Shown piece after piece: positions 1-8,806 of a stretch of 33,116 bases of DNA. The DNA is from Flavobacteriaceae bacterium (lineage in GTDB: Bacteria; Bacteroidota; Bacteroidia; Flavobacteriales; Flavobacteriaceae). The translations under genes were made by a program, and so were the position numbers. The stretch's first letter is position 1. Each line of letters starts with the position of its first letter. The stretch spans positions 1 to 33,116 of the forward strand of contig JAKMGK010000009.1 of the NCBI GenBank assembly GCA_022424955.1, read 5' to 3'. Below the pieces are notes generated by a model that ran no database searches, was not told the origin of the DNA, and worked only from the letters and a program-made list of their open reading frames with translations.

Positions 1-72
1 CATCAAGGATTGTAATGCCACAGGGTTGCGCAAGTGAAAAAACCCACTTATTTTTGATAAAAAGCACGATGT

Positions 73-834
73 ATGAAAATGATAGTCTCTCCTGCAAAAT
101 CCCTCAATTTTGAAGATAAACTACCTACCACTCAATTTACCGAAGCACGCTTTTTGCCAGAGGCAGAACGCATCAACAAACTCTTAAAGAAAAAGTCGGT
201 AAAGGCCCTGGGAAAACTTATGGGAATTTCAGAGAATCTATCGCAACTCAATTGGCAACGCAATCAAGAATTTAATCTTCCCTTTACGCCAGAAAACGCG
301 CGACCTGCTGTCTATGCTTTTGATGGGGATGTTTATACTGGTTTAGACGCCTATAGTCTCCCACAAGACAAAATAGCCGACTTACAGTCACAATTGCGTA
401 TCCTTTCAGGTTTATATGGTTTACTAAAGCCATTAGATCTTATCCAGCCGTATCGTTTAGAAATGGGAACAAAAATGCCAGTGGGCATAAAGAAAAATTT
501 ACCCGCTTTCTGGAAAGAGAAAGTAACCCAGACCCTCAATGAAGAAATGCAAGAAGGGGAAGTCTTACTCAACTTAGCCAGTAATGAATATTTTGCTGCT
601 ATCGATACTAAGGCGCTCAATGCAAACATTATTACGCCACAGTTCAAAGATTTTAAAAACGGTCAACTTAAAATGATTTCCTTCTTTGCGAAAAAAGCTC
701 GCGGAATGATGGCGCGCTATGTGATCGACAATGCTGCAAAAAATTTAAGCGATATCCAGGGTTTCACTACCGATGGCTATCAATACAGCGAAGAACATAC
801 CGAAAAAGCTTTTCAGCCCGTATTTATTCGCTAG
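73..834 (+). CDS. yaaA: Peroxide stress protein YaaA (DUF328/UPF0246)
   Basis: Intact 253-aa ORF beginning MKMIVSPAKSLNF with YaaA-like motifs (LSGLYGLLKPLDLIQPYRLEMG, NLASNEYF). Confidence 0.95.
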   Translation: MKMIVSPAKSLNFEDKLPTTQFTEARFLPEAERINKLLKKKSVKALGKLMGISENLSQLNWQRNQEFNLPFTPENARPAVYAFDGDVYTGLDAYSLPQDKIADLQSQLRILSGLYGLLKPLDLIQPYRLEMGTKMPVGIKKNLPAFWKEKVTQTLNEEMQEGEVLLNLASNEYFAAIDTKALNANIITPQFKDFKNGQLKMISFFAKKARGMMARYVIDNAAKNLSDIQGFTTDGYQYSEEHTEKAFQPVFIR

Positions 835-940
835 CCTTATCTTGTTGCTCTTTCCGTTTGTTGCGTTTTGTATTCCGGCGTACGCCAAAAGTCTTGTTGA
901 CGATTTTCCCGCGACGGGTTTTTTTGTCTCCTTTTCCCAT
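824..940 (-). CDS. 30S ribosomal protein THX (bTHX)
   Basis: Not in the ORF track. Reverse strand from 940 reads MGKGDKKTRRGKIVNKTFGVRRNTKRNKRKEQQDKASE*, with the bTHX hallmark MGKGDKKxxRGKI...G..R. Overlaps the yaaA 3' end by 11 nt. Confidence 0.85.
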   Translation of the reverse strand: MGKGDKKTRRGKIVNKTFGVRRNTKRNKRKEQQDKASE

Positions 941-991
941 AAGTAGTAGATTTGGTGAAATAAAACTAATTGTTTTTTAGCAACTCACCAA

Positions 992-1654
992 ATGTTTTAC
1001 CACACGCATCCTTATCCTCCCTATATTTTAGAAGACAGTACGCGTTTGATTGTGGGCACCTTGCCACCGCCGCGTTTTACCACAGGGGATTTAAATGATG
1101 TAGATGTGGATTTTTGTTATGGCAGCAGTAATGGCTTATTGTGGAAAGTGTGGGATCGTATCTATGATCTGGGTTTGGTATATGAAAACACACACTTTGC
1201 CATCGAGCAACGTAAGGCGTTTTTGAAGCGGGAAAAAATAGGGGTTTGCGATATTGTTGGAGCGGCTTATCGGGATAAAATTGATGCTTCAGATTTAGGA
1301 ATGCAACAAGTTAAATTAAGAGATTTACTAGGGATTTTACAAAAGTATCCAGCAGTATACAGCTTGATTTTTACAGGCGGAAATAGCAAGAATGGTCCAG
1401 AGTATTTCTTTCGCAAGCTACTTAAAACAGCGAAAATCCCTTTGGAATGCCTAGACGATCAGGTTCCCCGAAAGCATCAATTTGTCTGTGCAGGTAGAAA
1501 AATAACAACCCACAGTCTCACGGCTCCCTCAGGAACCGCTAATCGCGCCATTGGGAGTATGCCAATTTACAAAGTAGCCAAAGCCCAAGATCCCCATTAT
1601 ACCACCCTTGACTTTCGCGTGGAACAGTATAGAAAAGTATTTTTTAACGAATAG
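992..1654 (+). CDS. Uracil-DNA glycosylase family protein
   Basis: 220-aa ORF with UDG-superfamily-like segments (RLIVGTLPPPRF, GVCDIVGAAYRDKIDASD, THSLTAPSGTANRAIGS). Confidence 0.65.
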   Translation: MFYHTHPYPPYILEDSTRLIVGTLPPPRFTTGDLNDVDVDFCYGSSNGLLWKVWDRIYDLGLVYENTHFAIEQRKAFLKREKIGVCDIVGAAYRDKIDASDLGMQQVKLRDLLGILQKYPAVYSLIFTGGNSKNGPEYFFRKLLKTAKIPLECLDDQVPRKHQFVCAGRKITTHSLTAPSGTANRAIGSMPIYKVAKAQDPHYTTLDFRVEQYRKVFFNE

Positions 1655-2405
1655 ATTGGACAAAATCCTCAATCTTGTTAACCCCTTCTTTTTCTAAAAA
1701 CTTAATAAAAGCTGATCCAATGATGGCTCCACGAGAATGTGAACTAGCTGCTTCATAGGTTTGGGCATTGCTAATACCAAAACCAACCACAGTAGGGGTG
1801 TTGAGGTTCATATTGGCGATGCGTTGGAAATAGTCTGTTTGGGTGTTGCCAAAACTACTTTGTGCTCCGGTTACAGCTGCACTGGAGACCATGTAGATAA
1901 ATCCATTAGACACTTGGTCGATATAACGAATGCGCTCTTCGGGAGTTTGTGGGGTGATGAGGAACATATTATATAAACCGTGTTGATCAAATAAAGCTTT
2001 GTAATCCTCGTGATAAACATCTACGGGCAAATCTGGAATAATCAAGCCGTCGATTTCAATGGCTTCACAGCGTTGACAAAATTTTTCGATACCATATTGC
2101 ATCATGGGATTAAAATACCCCATTAAAACCAACGGAATGTCAATGTGTTCTCTTATGTTTTCTAGCTGTGTAAAGAGTTTTTCTGTGGTCATCCCATTGC
2201 GCAATGCTTGGGTAGAGCTTTCTTGGATGGTAGGCCCATCGGCTAAAGGATCAGAAAAGGGAAGGCCAATCTCGACCATATCCACTCGTGCGGCTTGTAG
2301 ATTTTTTAAGATAGGTACCGTGTCTTCAAGGCTAGGGTAACCTGCAGAAAAATAAATGGACAAGAGTTTTTTGTCCTCTTGAAATTTTTGGTCAATTCGA
2401 TTCAT
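1644..2405 (-). CDS. trpA: Tryptophan synthase alpha chain
   Basis: 253 aa; MVEIGLPFSDPLADGPTIQESSTQALRNG is diagnostic for TrpA; operon position. Confidence 0.97.
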   Translation of the reverse strand: MNRIDQKFQEDKKLLSIYFSAGYPSLEDTVPILKNLQAARVDMVEIGLPFSDPLADGPTIQESSTQALRNGMTTEKLFTQLENIREHIDIPLVLMGYFNPMMQYGIEKFCQRCEAIEIDGLIIPDLPVDVYHEDYKALFDQHGLYNMFLITPQTPEERIRYIDQVSNGFIYMVSSAAVTGAQSSFGNTQTDYFQRIANMNLNTPTVVGFGISNAQTYEAASSHSRGAIIGSAFIKFLEKEGVNKIEDFVQSIR

Positions 2406-3586
2406 TATAACTTAAAATAGTCAATATAGGTATCCAAGTCTTTGTCTCCACGACCTGAACAATTAAATACAATTACTTCTTCTGGTCCAAACTTACGCAC
2501 GTCTAGTGCGGCAAAAGCGTGGGCCGTTTCAATAGCGGGAATAATTCCTTCCATTTGAGAAAGGGTTAAGCCCCAGTCCATTGCTTCTTGATCTGGGATA
2601 GAGATAAATTCTGCACGTTTACTTCTAAATAAATGAGCGTGCATGGGCCCCACACCAGGATAGTCTAATCCAGCCGAAATAGAATAAGGCTCGGTTATTT
2701 GTCCATCTGGGGTTTGCATCAACAAGGTTTTGCTTCCGTGAATAATCCCTTCTTTCCCCAGGGCAGAAGTGGCGGCACTTTCGCCAGTATCAATGCCTTT
2801 TCCAGCTGCTTCGACAGCGATAATATTTACTCGTTCATCGTTGAGGTAGTGGTAGTACAAACCAGCAGCATTGCTTCCGCCCCCTACACATGCAATCACA
2901 TGATCGGGATAATCGCGGCCTTCTAATTCATGTAATTGCCATTTTGTTTCTTTACTAATAACCGATTGAAAACGAGCTACCATATCGGGATAAGGGTGTG
3001 GTCCTACTACAGAACCAATGATATAGTGTGTATCAACAGGATTATTGATCCAATCGCGAATGGCTTCGTTAGTGGCGTCTTTTAGTGTTTTACTCCCAGA
3101 TTGTGCTGGTCGAACTTCGGCACCTAGCATTTTCATACGCGCTACATTGGGCGCTTGTCGCTTAATGTCTAATTCTCCCATGTATACAATACATTCGATT
3201 CCCATTAAGGCACAAACGGTAGCAGTGGCTACTCCGTGCTGTCCTGCCCCAGTTTCTGCGATAATGCGGTTTTTTCCAAGGCGTTTAGCTAATAAAATTT
3301 GTCCAATGGTATTGTTGACTTTATGCGCACCAGTGTGACAAAGGTCTTCTCTTTTGAGATAAATTTTAGTATTGTATCGTTCTGACAAACGTTTTGCAAA
3401 ATACAAAGGTGTGGGGCGACCCACATAGACCTTGAGCAAATCGTCAAATTCTTTTTTAAAGTCTGGTTCTGCAGCAATTTTCAAATAGTTTTCCCGTAAT
3501 TCTGCTACATTAGGGTACAACATTTCTGGAATAAAGGCGCCACCAAAGTCGCCGTAATATCCTTTTTCATCTACATTATAGTTCAT
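2405..3586 (-). CDS. trpB: Tryptophan synthase beta chain
   Basis: 393 aa; HTGAHKVNNTIGQ PLP-lysine region and AETGAGQHGVATA. Confidence 0.98.
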   Translation of the reverse strand: MNYNVDEKGYYGDFGGAFIPEMLYPNVAELRENYLKIAAEPDFKKEFDDLLKVYVGRPTPLYFAKRLSERYNTKIYLKREDLCHTGAHKVNNTIGQILLAKRLGKNRIIAETGAGQHGVATATVCALMGIECIVYMGELDIKRQAPNVARMKMLGAEVRPAQSGSKTLKDATNEAIRDWINNPVDTHYIIGSVVGPHPYPDMVARFQSVISKETKWQLHELEGRDYPDHVIACVGGGSNAAGLYYHYLNDERVNIIAVEAAGKGIDTGESAATSALGKEGIIHGSKTLLMQTPDGQITEPYSISAGLDYPGVGPMHAHLFRSKRAEFISIPDQEAMDWGLTLSQMEGIIPAIETAHAFAALDVRKFGPEEVIVFNCSGRGDKDLDTYIDYFKL

Positions 3587-4193
3587 ACAATTCTTTTTTA
3601 AATTGTTTTAGCGCTTCTATTTTTTTAAGCCCTGGAGCGAGTTCAAATTTACTATTTACATCAATAGCAAAGAGGGGTAAATTGGTATTTAATAATTCTT
3701 TGATTTCTTGTGTGTTTTCTAACCCAATTCCGCCACTTAAAAAGAAGGGTTTTTGAGAGGGGTATTCTTTTAAAAGACCCCAGTCAAAGGTGTAGCCATT
3801 TCCGCCCGGCAGGGCTCCTTTGGTATCAAATAAAAAGAAATCACAACTGCTTTCATAAGCCTCAAGCGTGCTAAAGTCAAAAGTGTTTTTAACAGAAAAC
3901 GCTTTGATGACTTCTACCCCAAAACCCTGTATCAATTGACAATAATTAGGCGTTTCTTCGCCGTGTAATTGTACTGCTTGCAATTGATGTGTGCTAATGC
4001 TACTTTGAATATAATCCACAGATGCATCGACAAAAACACCTGTTTTTTTTATGCTTTTATCCAGTTTTGGCGTGGTCTCATTGACATAACGACTCGAGGG
4101 TGCCCAGAAAATAAAGCCTATATAATCTGGTTGCAAATCGCTAAGCGCAACAATATTATTGGGTTCTCGCATGCCACAGACTTTTAATTTCAT
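3576..4193 (-). CDS. trpF: Phosphoribosylanthranilate isomerase
   Basis: 205 aa; MKLKVCGMREPNNI..., LSGGIGLENTQEI; between trpB and trpC. Confidence 0.95.
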   Translation of the reverse strand: MKLKVCGMREPNNIVALSDLQPDYIGFIFWAPSSRYVNETTPKLDKSIKKTGVFVDASVDYIQSSISTHQLQAVQLHGEETPNYCQLIQGFGVEVIKAFSVKNTFDFSTLEAYESSCDFFLFDTKGALPGGNGYTFDWGLLKEYPSQKPFFLSGGIGLENTQEIKELLNTNLPLFAIDVNSKFELAPGLKKIEALKQFKKELYEL

Positions 4194-4975
4194 GCTTCTA
4201 ACTGTTGTATAAAATCTTGTGCCGCTGCACCAGGATCGTTTGTTTTCATAAAGTTTTCGCCCACTAAAAAACCTTGATAACCATAGGTCATTAAATCTTT
4301 GATAGCGCTTACGTCACTTATTCCACTTTCAGATACTTTGACAAATTCTGCGGGGATTTTTTCTGCTAAAGTTCTACTTGTGTCTAGAGAGACCTCAAAG
4401 GTTTTAAGATTGCGATTATTTACGCCTAACATATCTATGGTAGGGAGGATAGATTTTTCAAGCTCCTCTAGATTATGCACTTCTAATAAAACATCTAAAC
4501 CTAAGCTTTTTGCGGTAGTAGAGAGTTGCTGTATTTCTGCACGCGTTAAAACGGCAGCGATTAATAAGATGATATCGGCCCCGTGGGCTTTGGCTTCAAT
4601 TAATTGATATTCGTCAATGATGAATTCTTTCCGCAATAGCGGAAAATCTGTTGCGGCTCTTGCTAAGGTTAAATCGTCTAGCGATCCCCCAAAATATTTA
4701 CCATCTGTTAAGACAGACATTCCGCAAACTCCAGCGTTTTCATAGCCTTTAGCCACCGTTGCTATAGAGAGGGAACTATTGATATTTTGTTTCGATGGGG
4801 AACGACGCTTATGTTCTGCGATAATCCCAGAGGCACTTGCTCTAAGACGATCTGATAAAGCATTAGCGGGCCGATCAAATAGTGGAGAGGCTTCCCAGTA
4901 AGTGGATGGAAATAATTGCTTCCGTTGAGCAACTTCGATTTTTTTGTCGGCAACAATTCGGTCTAGGATGCTCAT
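4190..4975 (-). CDS. trpC: Indole-3-glycerol phosphate synthase
   Basis: 261 aa; IIAEHKRRSPSK, VLTDGKYFGGS, LGVNNRNLKTFEV, VSESGI. Confidence 0.97.
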   Translation of the reverse strand: MSILDRIVADKKIEVAQRKQLFPSTYWEASPLFDRPANALSDRLRASASGIIAEHKRRSPSKQNINSSLSIATVAKGYENAGVCGMSVLTDGKYFGGSLDDLTLARAATDFPLLRKEFIIDEYQLIEAKAHGADIILLIAAVLTRAEIQQLSTTAKSLGLDVLLEVHNLEELEKSILPTIDMLGVNNRNLKTFEVSLDTSRTLAEKIPAEFVKVSESGISDVSAIKDLMTYGYQGFLVGENFMKTNDPGAAAQDFIQQLEA

Positions 4976-5967
4976 GTTTTACTTAAGTTTTGAAGTTTAG
5001 TTAAGGCCTCAAATGCTTTTCCAGAAAGCAAGGATTCTTTGGCTTTTTCAAAGCCTTCAATTGGGGATAAATCTAATGCGGTAGCAATGGCCATTCCCGC
5101 GTTAGCACAAACGACTTCTTGTTGCGCCTGGGTTCCTTTGTTTTGAATAACATTCATAAAAATCTTTGCAGAAGAATCCACATTATCTCCACCAGCAATT
5201 TGATTCGCTTCGAGTGGCAATACCCCAAAGTCTTGTGGGGAAAGCACGCGTTCACTTTTTTTGCTAAAAGCCTTTGTGGGGCCCGTTAGCGAAATTTCGT
5301 CATAGCCATTTAGGGCATAGAGAATGGTAAAGTTGGTGTCTGTCTTTTGAAAAAGATAGTGGTATAAACGCGCTAATTCTAGGTTAAATACTCCCGTCAA
5401 TTGATTTTTAGGAAAAGCAGGATTAACCAGCGGGCCTAACATATTGAAAAAAGTTTTAACCCCTAGCTCTCGTCTAACTGGGGCCACGTTTTTCATGGCA
5501 GGGTGGAAGAGGGGAGCATGAAGAATACAAATCCCCGCTTGATCTACACAGCGTTTTAAAAAATCTTGCTCATTTGAAAATTTGACCCCTAAAGCTTCTA
5601 AGACGTTACTTGAACCACAGCCAGAAGAAACCCCATAGTTTCCGTGCTTAGTCACTTTTATACCAGCCCCAGCGGTAACAAAAGAAGAAAGGGTAGAGAT
5701 ATTAAAAGTGTCTTTTCCGTCTCCTCCAGTACCACATAAATCGATGGTATCAAACTCACTTAAATCGATGGCGATACACAATTCGAGTAGTGCCGCGCGG
5801 AAACCTTCGAGTTCCTCTAAGCTAACACTACGCATCATATAAACAGTGAGGAAAGAAGCGATTTGAGAGGTGTTATACTGTCCATCGGCGATATTGATGA
5901 TCATTTGCCTCGCCTCTTCTTTGCTGAGTTGTTGATGTTGTATGAGTCTGTTGAGTATGGCTTTCAT
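4972..5967 (-). CDS. trpD: Anthranilate phosphoribosyltransferase
   Basis: 331 aa; DLCGTGGDGKDTFNISTLSSFV and KHGNYGVSSGCGSSNVLEALG. Confidence 0.97.
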   Translation of the reverse strand: MKAILNRLIQHQQLSKEEARQMIINIADGQYNTSQIASFLTVYMMRSVSLEELEGFRAALLELCIAIDLSEFDTIDLCGTGGDGKDTFNISTLSSFVTAGAGIKVTKHGNYGVSSGCGSSNVLEALGVKFSNEQDFLKRCVDQAGICILHAPLFHPAMKNVAPVRRELGVKTFFNMLGPLVNPAFPKNQLTGVFNLELARLYHYLFQKTDTNFTILYALNGYDEISLTGPTKAFSKKSERVLSPQDFGVLPLEANQIAGGDNVDSSAKIFMNVIQNKGTQAQQEVVCANAGMAIATALDLSPIEGFEKAKESLLSGKAFEALTKLQNLSKT

Positions 5968-5969
5968 GC

Positions 5970-6533
5970 TTAACTATTGATCCAGTTATCTAATATTTTT
6001 TTTCCGTGTGGAGTGAGTACAGATTCAGGGTGGTATTGCACCGCACAAACGTCATAGGTTTTATGCCGCAGCGACATTAATTGTCCTTCTTCATCTACAG
6101 AAGTAGCGATAAGTTGGTCTGGTAAAGGACTTTCTACCACCCAGGAATGGTAGCGCCCAATATCAAAAACTGGGGGGAGGTCTTTAAATAAGACATCTTC
6201 TTGAATGACTTTTACGGGGGTAGCTATTCCGTGATAGACCTTGTCTAAGTTCTTGAGACTAGCGCCAAAAACCTCACCAATCGCCTGTTGACCTAGACAA
6301 ATCCCTAAGATTTTTTTAGCAGGAGCATAGCGTTCAATCGCTGCTTTTAGTAAGCCAGATTCGTCTGGAATTCCAGGGCCTGGTGAAAGGAGGAGTAGCG
6401 GGTAGTCTTCTAGCTCGTCTAACTCAAATTGATCGTTTCTTTTTACGGTAACTTCGCAACCTAGTTCTTCAAGATAGTGAACCAGATTGTAGGTAAACGA
6501 ATCATAATTGTCGATAACAAAAACTTTCTTCAT
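5970..6533 (-). CDS. trpG: Anthranilate synthase component II (glutamine amidotransferase)
   Basis: 187 aa; IDNYDSFTYNLVHYL, ILGICLGQQAIGE, AVQYHPESVLTPHG. Confidence 0.95.
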   Translation of the reverse strand: MKKVFVIDNYDSFTYNLVHYLEELGCEVTVKRNDQFELDELEDYPLLLLSPGPGIPDESGLLKAAIERYAPAKKILGICLGQQAIGEVFGASLKNLDKVYHGIATPVKVIQEDVLFKDLPPVFDIGRYHSWVVESPLPDQLIATSVDEEGQLMSLRHKTYDVCAVQYHPESVLTPHGKKILDNWINS

Positions 6534-6535
6534 TA

Positions 6536-7936
6536 TTATACGTTTTCTGCGAGGGTTAGTGCTTTGTCTAAGGCCGCTAATTTATTATATACTTCTTGTA
6601 ACTCACTTTCTGGGACAGAATTGGCAACAATTCCTGCTCCTGCTTGATAGTGGAGTTGATGGTTTTTACTCAAAAAAGATCGGATGATGATGGCGTGATT
6701 AAAATTACCGTGAAAGTCCATATATCCTATGGCACCGCCATAAAAATTACGTTGGGTAGTTTCATAACGATCAATTAATTGTAATGCTTTGTGTTTTGGC
6801 GCACCACTTAGTGTACCCGCCGGGAAAGTATCTGCCACTACCCGGAAGGTTTTGGCTGCTTTTTTCATGGTGCAAGTTACTTTAGACACCAAGTGAATGA
6901 CATGGGAATAAAATTGAATTTCCCTGTTTTTTTCTACGGCTACTTCAGAGCCATTTCGACTTAAATCATTTCGGGCTAGATCAACCAGCATGACGTGTTC
7001 GCTGTTTTCTTTAGGATCTTTGGCTAATTCTCCAGCGGCGAGAGCGTCTTTTTCGTCATCGCCTGTTCGGCGGAAAGTCCCTGCAATGGGATGGATTTCT
7101 GCTTTGCCTTCTTGGACAATTAATTGTGCTTCTGGCGAGCTTCCAAAAATTTTAAAGTCTCCGTAGTCAAAGAAAAACAAATAGGGAGAAGGGTTGATCG
7201 AACGCAGGGTGCGATAGACATTAAACTCATCGCCTTTAAATCCTTGAGAAAAGCGCCGTGAGAGAACCAGTTGGAAAACGTCCCCTCTAAAACAGTGCTC
7301 TTTCCCTTTTTTGACAAAATCAATAAACTGTTCATCGGTTAGATTTGATGTTTTATCGCCTACTTTTTCAAAACTAAAATAACTGCTGTTTTTTGCATTG
7401 AGCAGTATTTCGATTTCCCCTAAATTATGCTCTCCTTTATAAACGTGTGAAAATAAATGTGCTTCATGATTAAAGAGGCTAATGGCAATAATATTTTGAT
7501 AAACTGCATAGTATATATCTGGAATATCCTGCCCAGGTTTTGCCTTGTTGAGGTCAATATTTTCGAAACGATCTACTGCATCGTGAGCGACATAACCAAA
7601 AATTCCATTGCTAATAAACTTAAATGGGAAGCGTTCGCTATCGAATTGTTGCGAAAATTGATGAATACGTTCTGGGATATCCATGCTAGTCTCTGCTTGC
7701 ACAACTGTCGAACTTCCATCAGGATAATGCGTACTTAAAACGCCGTTTTTTAATTCAATTGATGCAATGGGGTTACAGCAGATATAGGAAAAATCATTAT
7801 TATTTGCATGATAGTCACTACTCTCTAATAATAGGGAATGAGGGAAGATATCGCGGAATTTGAGATAGGCGCTTACAGGTGTAAGCGTATCGGCGAGTAT
7901 TTTCTTATGTTCTGTTTTAAGGGCAAATTTTTTCAT
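6536..7936 (-). CDS. trpE: Anthranilate synthase component I
   Basis: 466 aa; chorismate-binding motifs PSPYLFFFDYGDFKIFGSSPEAQL, HPIAGTFRRTGDDEKDALAAGELAKDPKENSEHVMLVDLARNDL; first gene of the trp operon. Confidence 0.97.
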   Translation of the reverse strand: MKKFALKTEHKKILADTLTPVSAYLKFRDIFPHSLLLESSDYHANNNDFSYICCNPIASIELKNGVLSTHYPDGSSTVVQAETSMDIPERIHQFSQQFDSERFPFKFISNGIFGYVAHDAVDRFENIDLNKAKPGQDIPDIYYAVYQNIIAISLFNHEAHLFSHVYKGEHNLGEIEILLNAKNSSYFSFEKVGDKTSNLTDEQFIDFVKKGKEHCFRGDVFQLVLSRRFSQGFKGDEFNVYRTLRSINPSPYLFFFDYGDFKIFGSSPEAQLIVQEGKAEIHPIAGTFRRTGDDEKDALAAGELAKDPKENSEHVMLVDLARNDLSRNGSEVAVEKNREIQFYSHVIHLVSKVTCTMKKAAKTFRVVADTFPAGTLSGAPKHKALQLIDRYETTQRNFYGGAIGYMDFHGNFNHAIIIRSFLSKNHQLHYQAGAGIVANSVPESELQEVYNKLAALDKALTLAENV

Positions 7937-7951
7937 AGGGTGCCAAAATTA

Positions 7952-7980
7952 AAAAAGGCCTGTCGTGATGACAAGCCTTT
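7952..7980 (-). terminator. Intrinsic terminator/attenuator upstream of trpE
   Basis: Minus strand AAAGGCTTGTC-ATCAC-GACAGGCCTTT-TTT: 11-bp stem (one G-T), 5-nt loop, T-run, lying between the leader ORF and the trpE start. Confidence 0.88.
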
Positions 7981-8017
7981 GATATGTTGATACAGCGTGT
8001 TTCACGAATAAATTATT

Positions 8018-8059
8018 TTATTCGTTCCACCAATTTGAGCTGTTGTTTCTCGTTTTCAT
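8018..8059 (-). CDS. trpL: trp operon leader peptide with tandem Trp codons (MKTRNNSSNWWNE)
   Basis: atg aaa acg aga aac aac agc tca aat tgg tgg aac gaa taa directly upstream of the attenuator hairpin and trpE. Confidence 0.85.
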   Translation of the reverse strand: MKTRNNSSNWWNE

Positions 8060-8064
8060 TGAGT

Positions 8065-8095
8065 CAAATATAATTCAAAAAATTAATGTGTTCAA
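8065..8095 (-). promoter_or_regulatory. Bacteroidota-type promoter of the trp leader
   Basis: Minus strand TTG (8095-8093), 20-nt spacer, TATATTTG (8072-8065), matching the TTG/TAnnTTTG consensus; 5 nt before the leader ATG. Confidence 0.7.
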
Positions 8096-8110
8096 TATTG
8101 AAGAGAGAAA

Positions 8111-8191
8111 TTATTTTTTGGCGTGTGATCCATCACAAAATCCATCTGGATTTTGTGTATTTCCACAACCACATTTTGGTCGATTAGGCAT
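8111..8191 (-). CDS. CDGSH-type iron-sulfur mini-protein (26 aa)
   Basis: Not in the ORF track. Minus strand from 8191: MPNRPKCGCGNTQNPDGFCDGSHAKK*; CxC...CDGSH cluster-ligand signature. Confidence 0.72.
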   Translation of the reverse strand: MPNRPKCGCGNTQNPDGFCDGSHAKK

Positions 8192-8194
8192 ATT

Positions 8195-8767
8195 TTATAT
8201 TTTTAAGGTTACATCTAGTTCAAAATTATTGTCTATTGCTTTGTCTCCTAGATTGTCAAAGAAAGAATTTGATCCATAGCGAACATTGTGTTTAGAACGA
8301 TCGATATTTACTTTAGCCTTTGCTTCGTTTCCAATTACAGTTAAATCAAAGCTTGCCTCATTAGTAATTCCCTTGATGGTGAAGTCTCCTGATACAGCAT
8401 AAACTCCATTGCCTTTTGCCGTTACCTTAGTAAATACTAATTTGGCTTCTGGGTGAGTTGCTACGCCAAAAAAGTCATCAGAGCTTAAGTGTCCAATTAA
8501 TCTTTCAGCAGACCCTCCTTCTAAATCTGTGCAGGTCATTGAAGCCATGTCCACGATAAAGTTTCCACCAGTTACTGTGCCGTTGTCTAACGTAAAACTA
8601 CCAGATTTAAGGGAGATATTTCCTTCGTGGTACTTTCCAGTAAATTTTTCCCCTTTCCAGTGAATGTTACTAGCAGCAGCGTCAATCGCTGTTTCTTGTG
8701 CTTGAACGTTTTGTGCACCAAATAAAAAGGCTACACCTAGGGCAATGGATAAAATTGTTTTTTTCAT
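8195..8767 (-). CDS. YceI family protein, secreted
   Basis: 190 aa; signal peptide MKKTILSIALGVAFLFGAQNVQAQ, then YceI-like IDAAASNIHWKGEKFTGKYHEGNISLKSGSF and FTIKGITNEASFDLTV. Confidence 0.9.
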   Translation of the reverse strand: MKKTILSIALGVAFLFGAQNVQAQETAIDAAASNIHWKGEKFTGKYHEGNISLKSGSFTLDNGTVTGGNFIVDMASMTCTDLEGGSAERLIGHLSSDDFFGVATHPEAKLVFTKVTAKGNGVYAVSGDFTIKGITNEASFDLTVIGNEAKAKVNIDRSKHNVRYGSNSFFDNLGDKAIDNNFELDVTLKI

Positions 8768-8806
8768 AGAATTTAATTTGAATAATTAATGTGTGAAATA
8801 GGTAGG

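Noticed and set aside
1-72. Possible divergent minus-strand gene starting at CAT (1-3)
   Set aside because: Only one codon is inside the window; cannot be supported.
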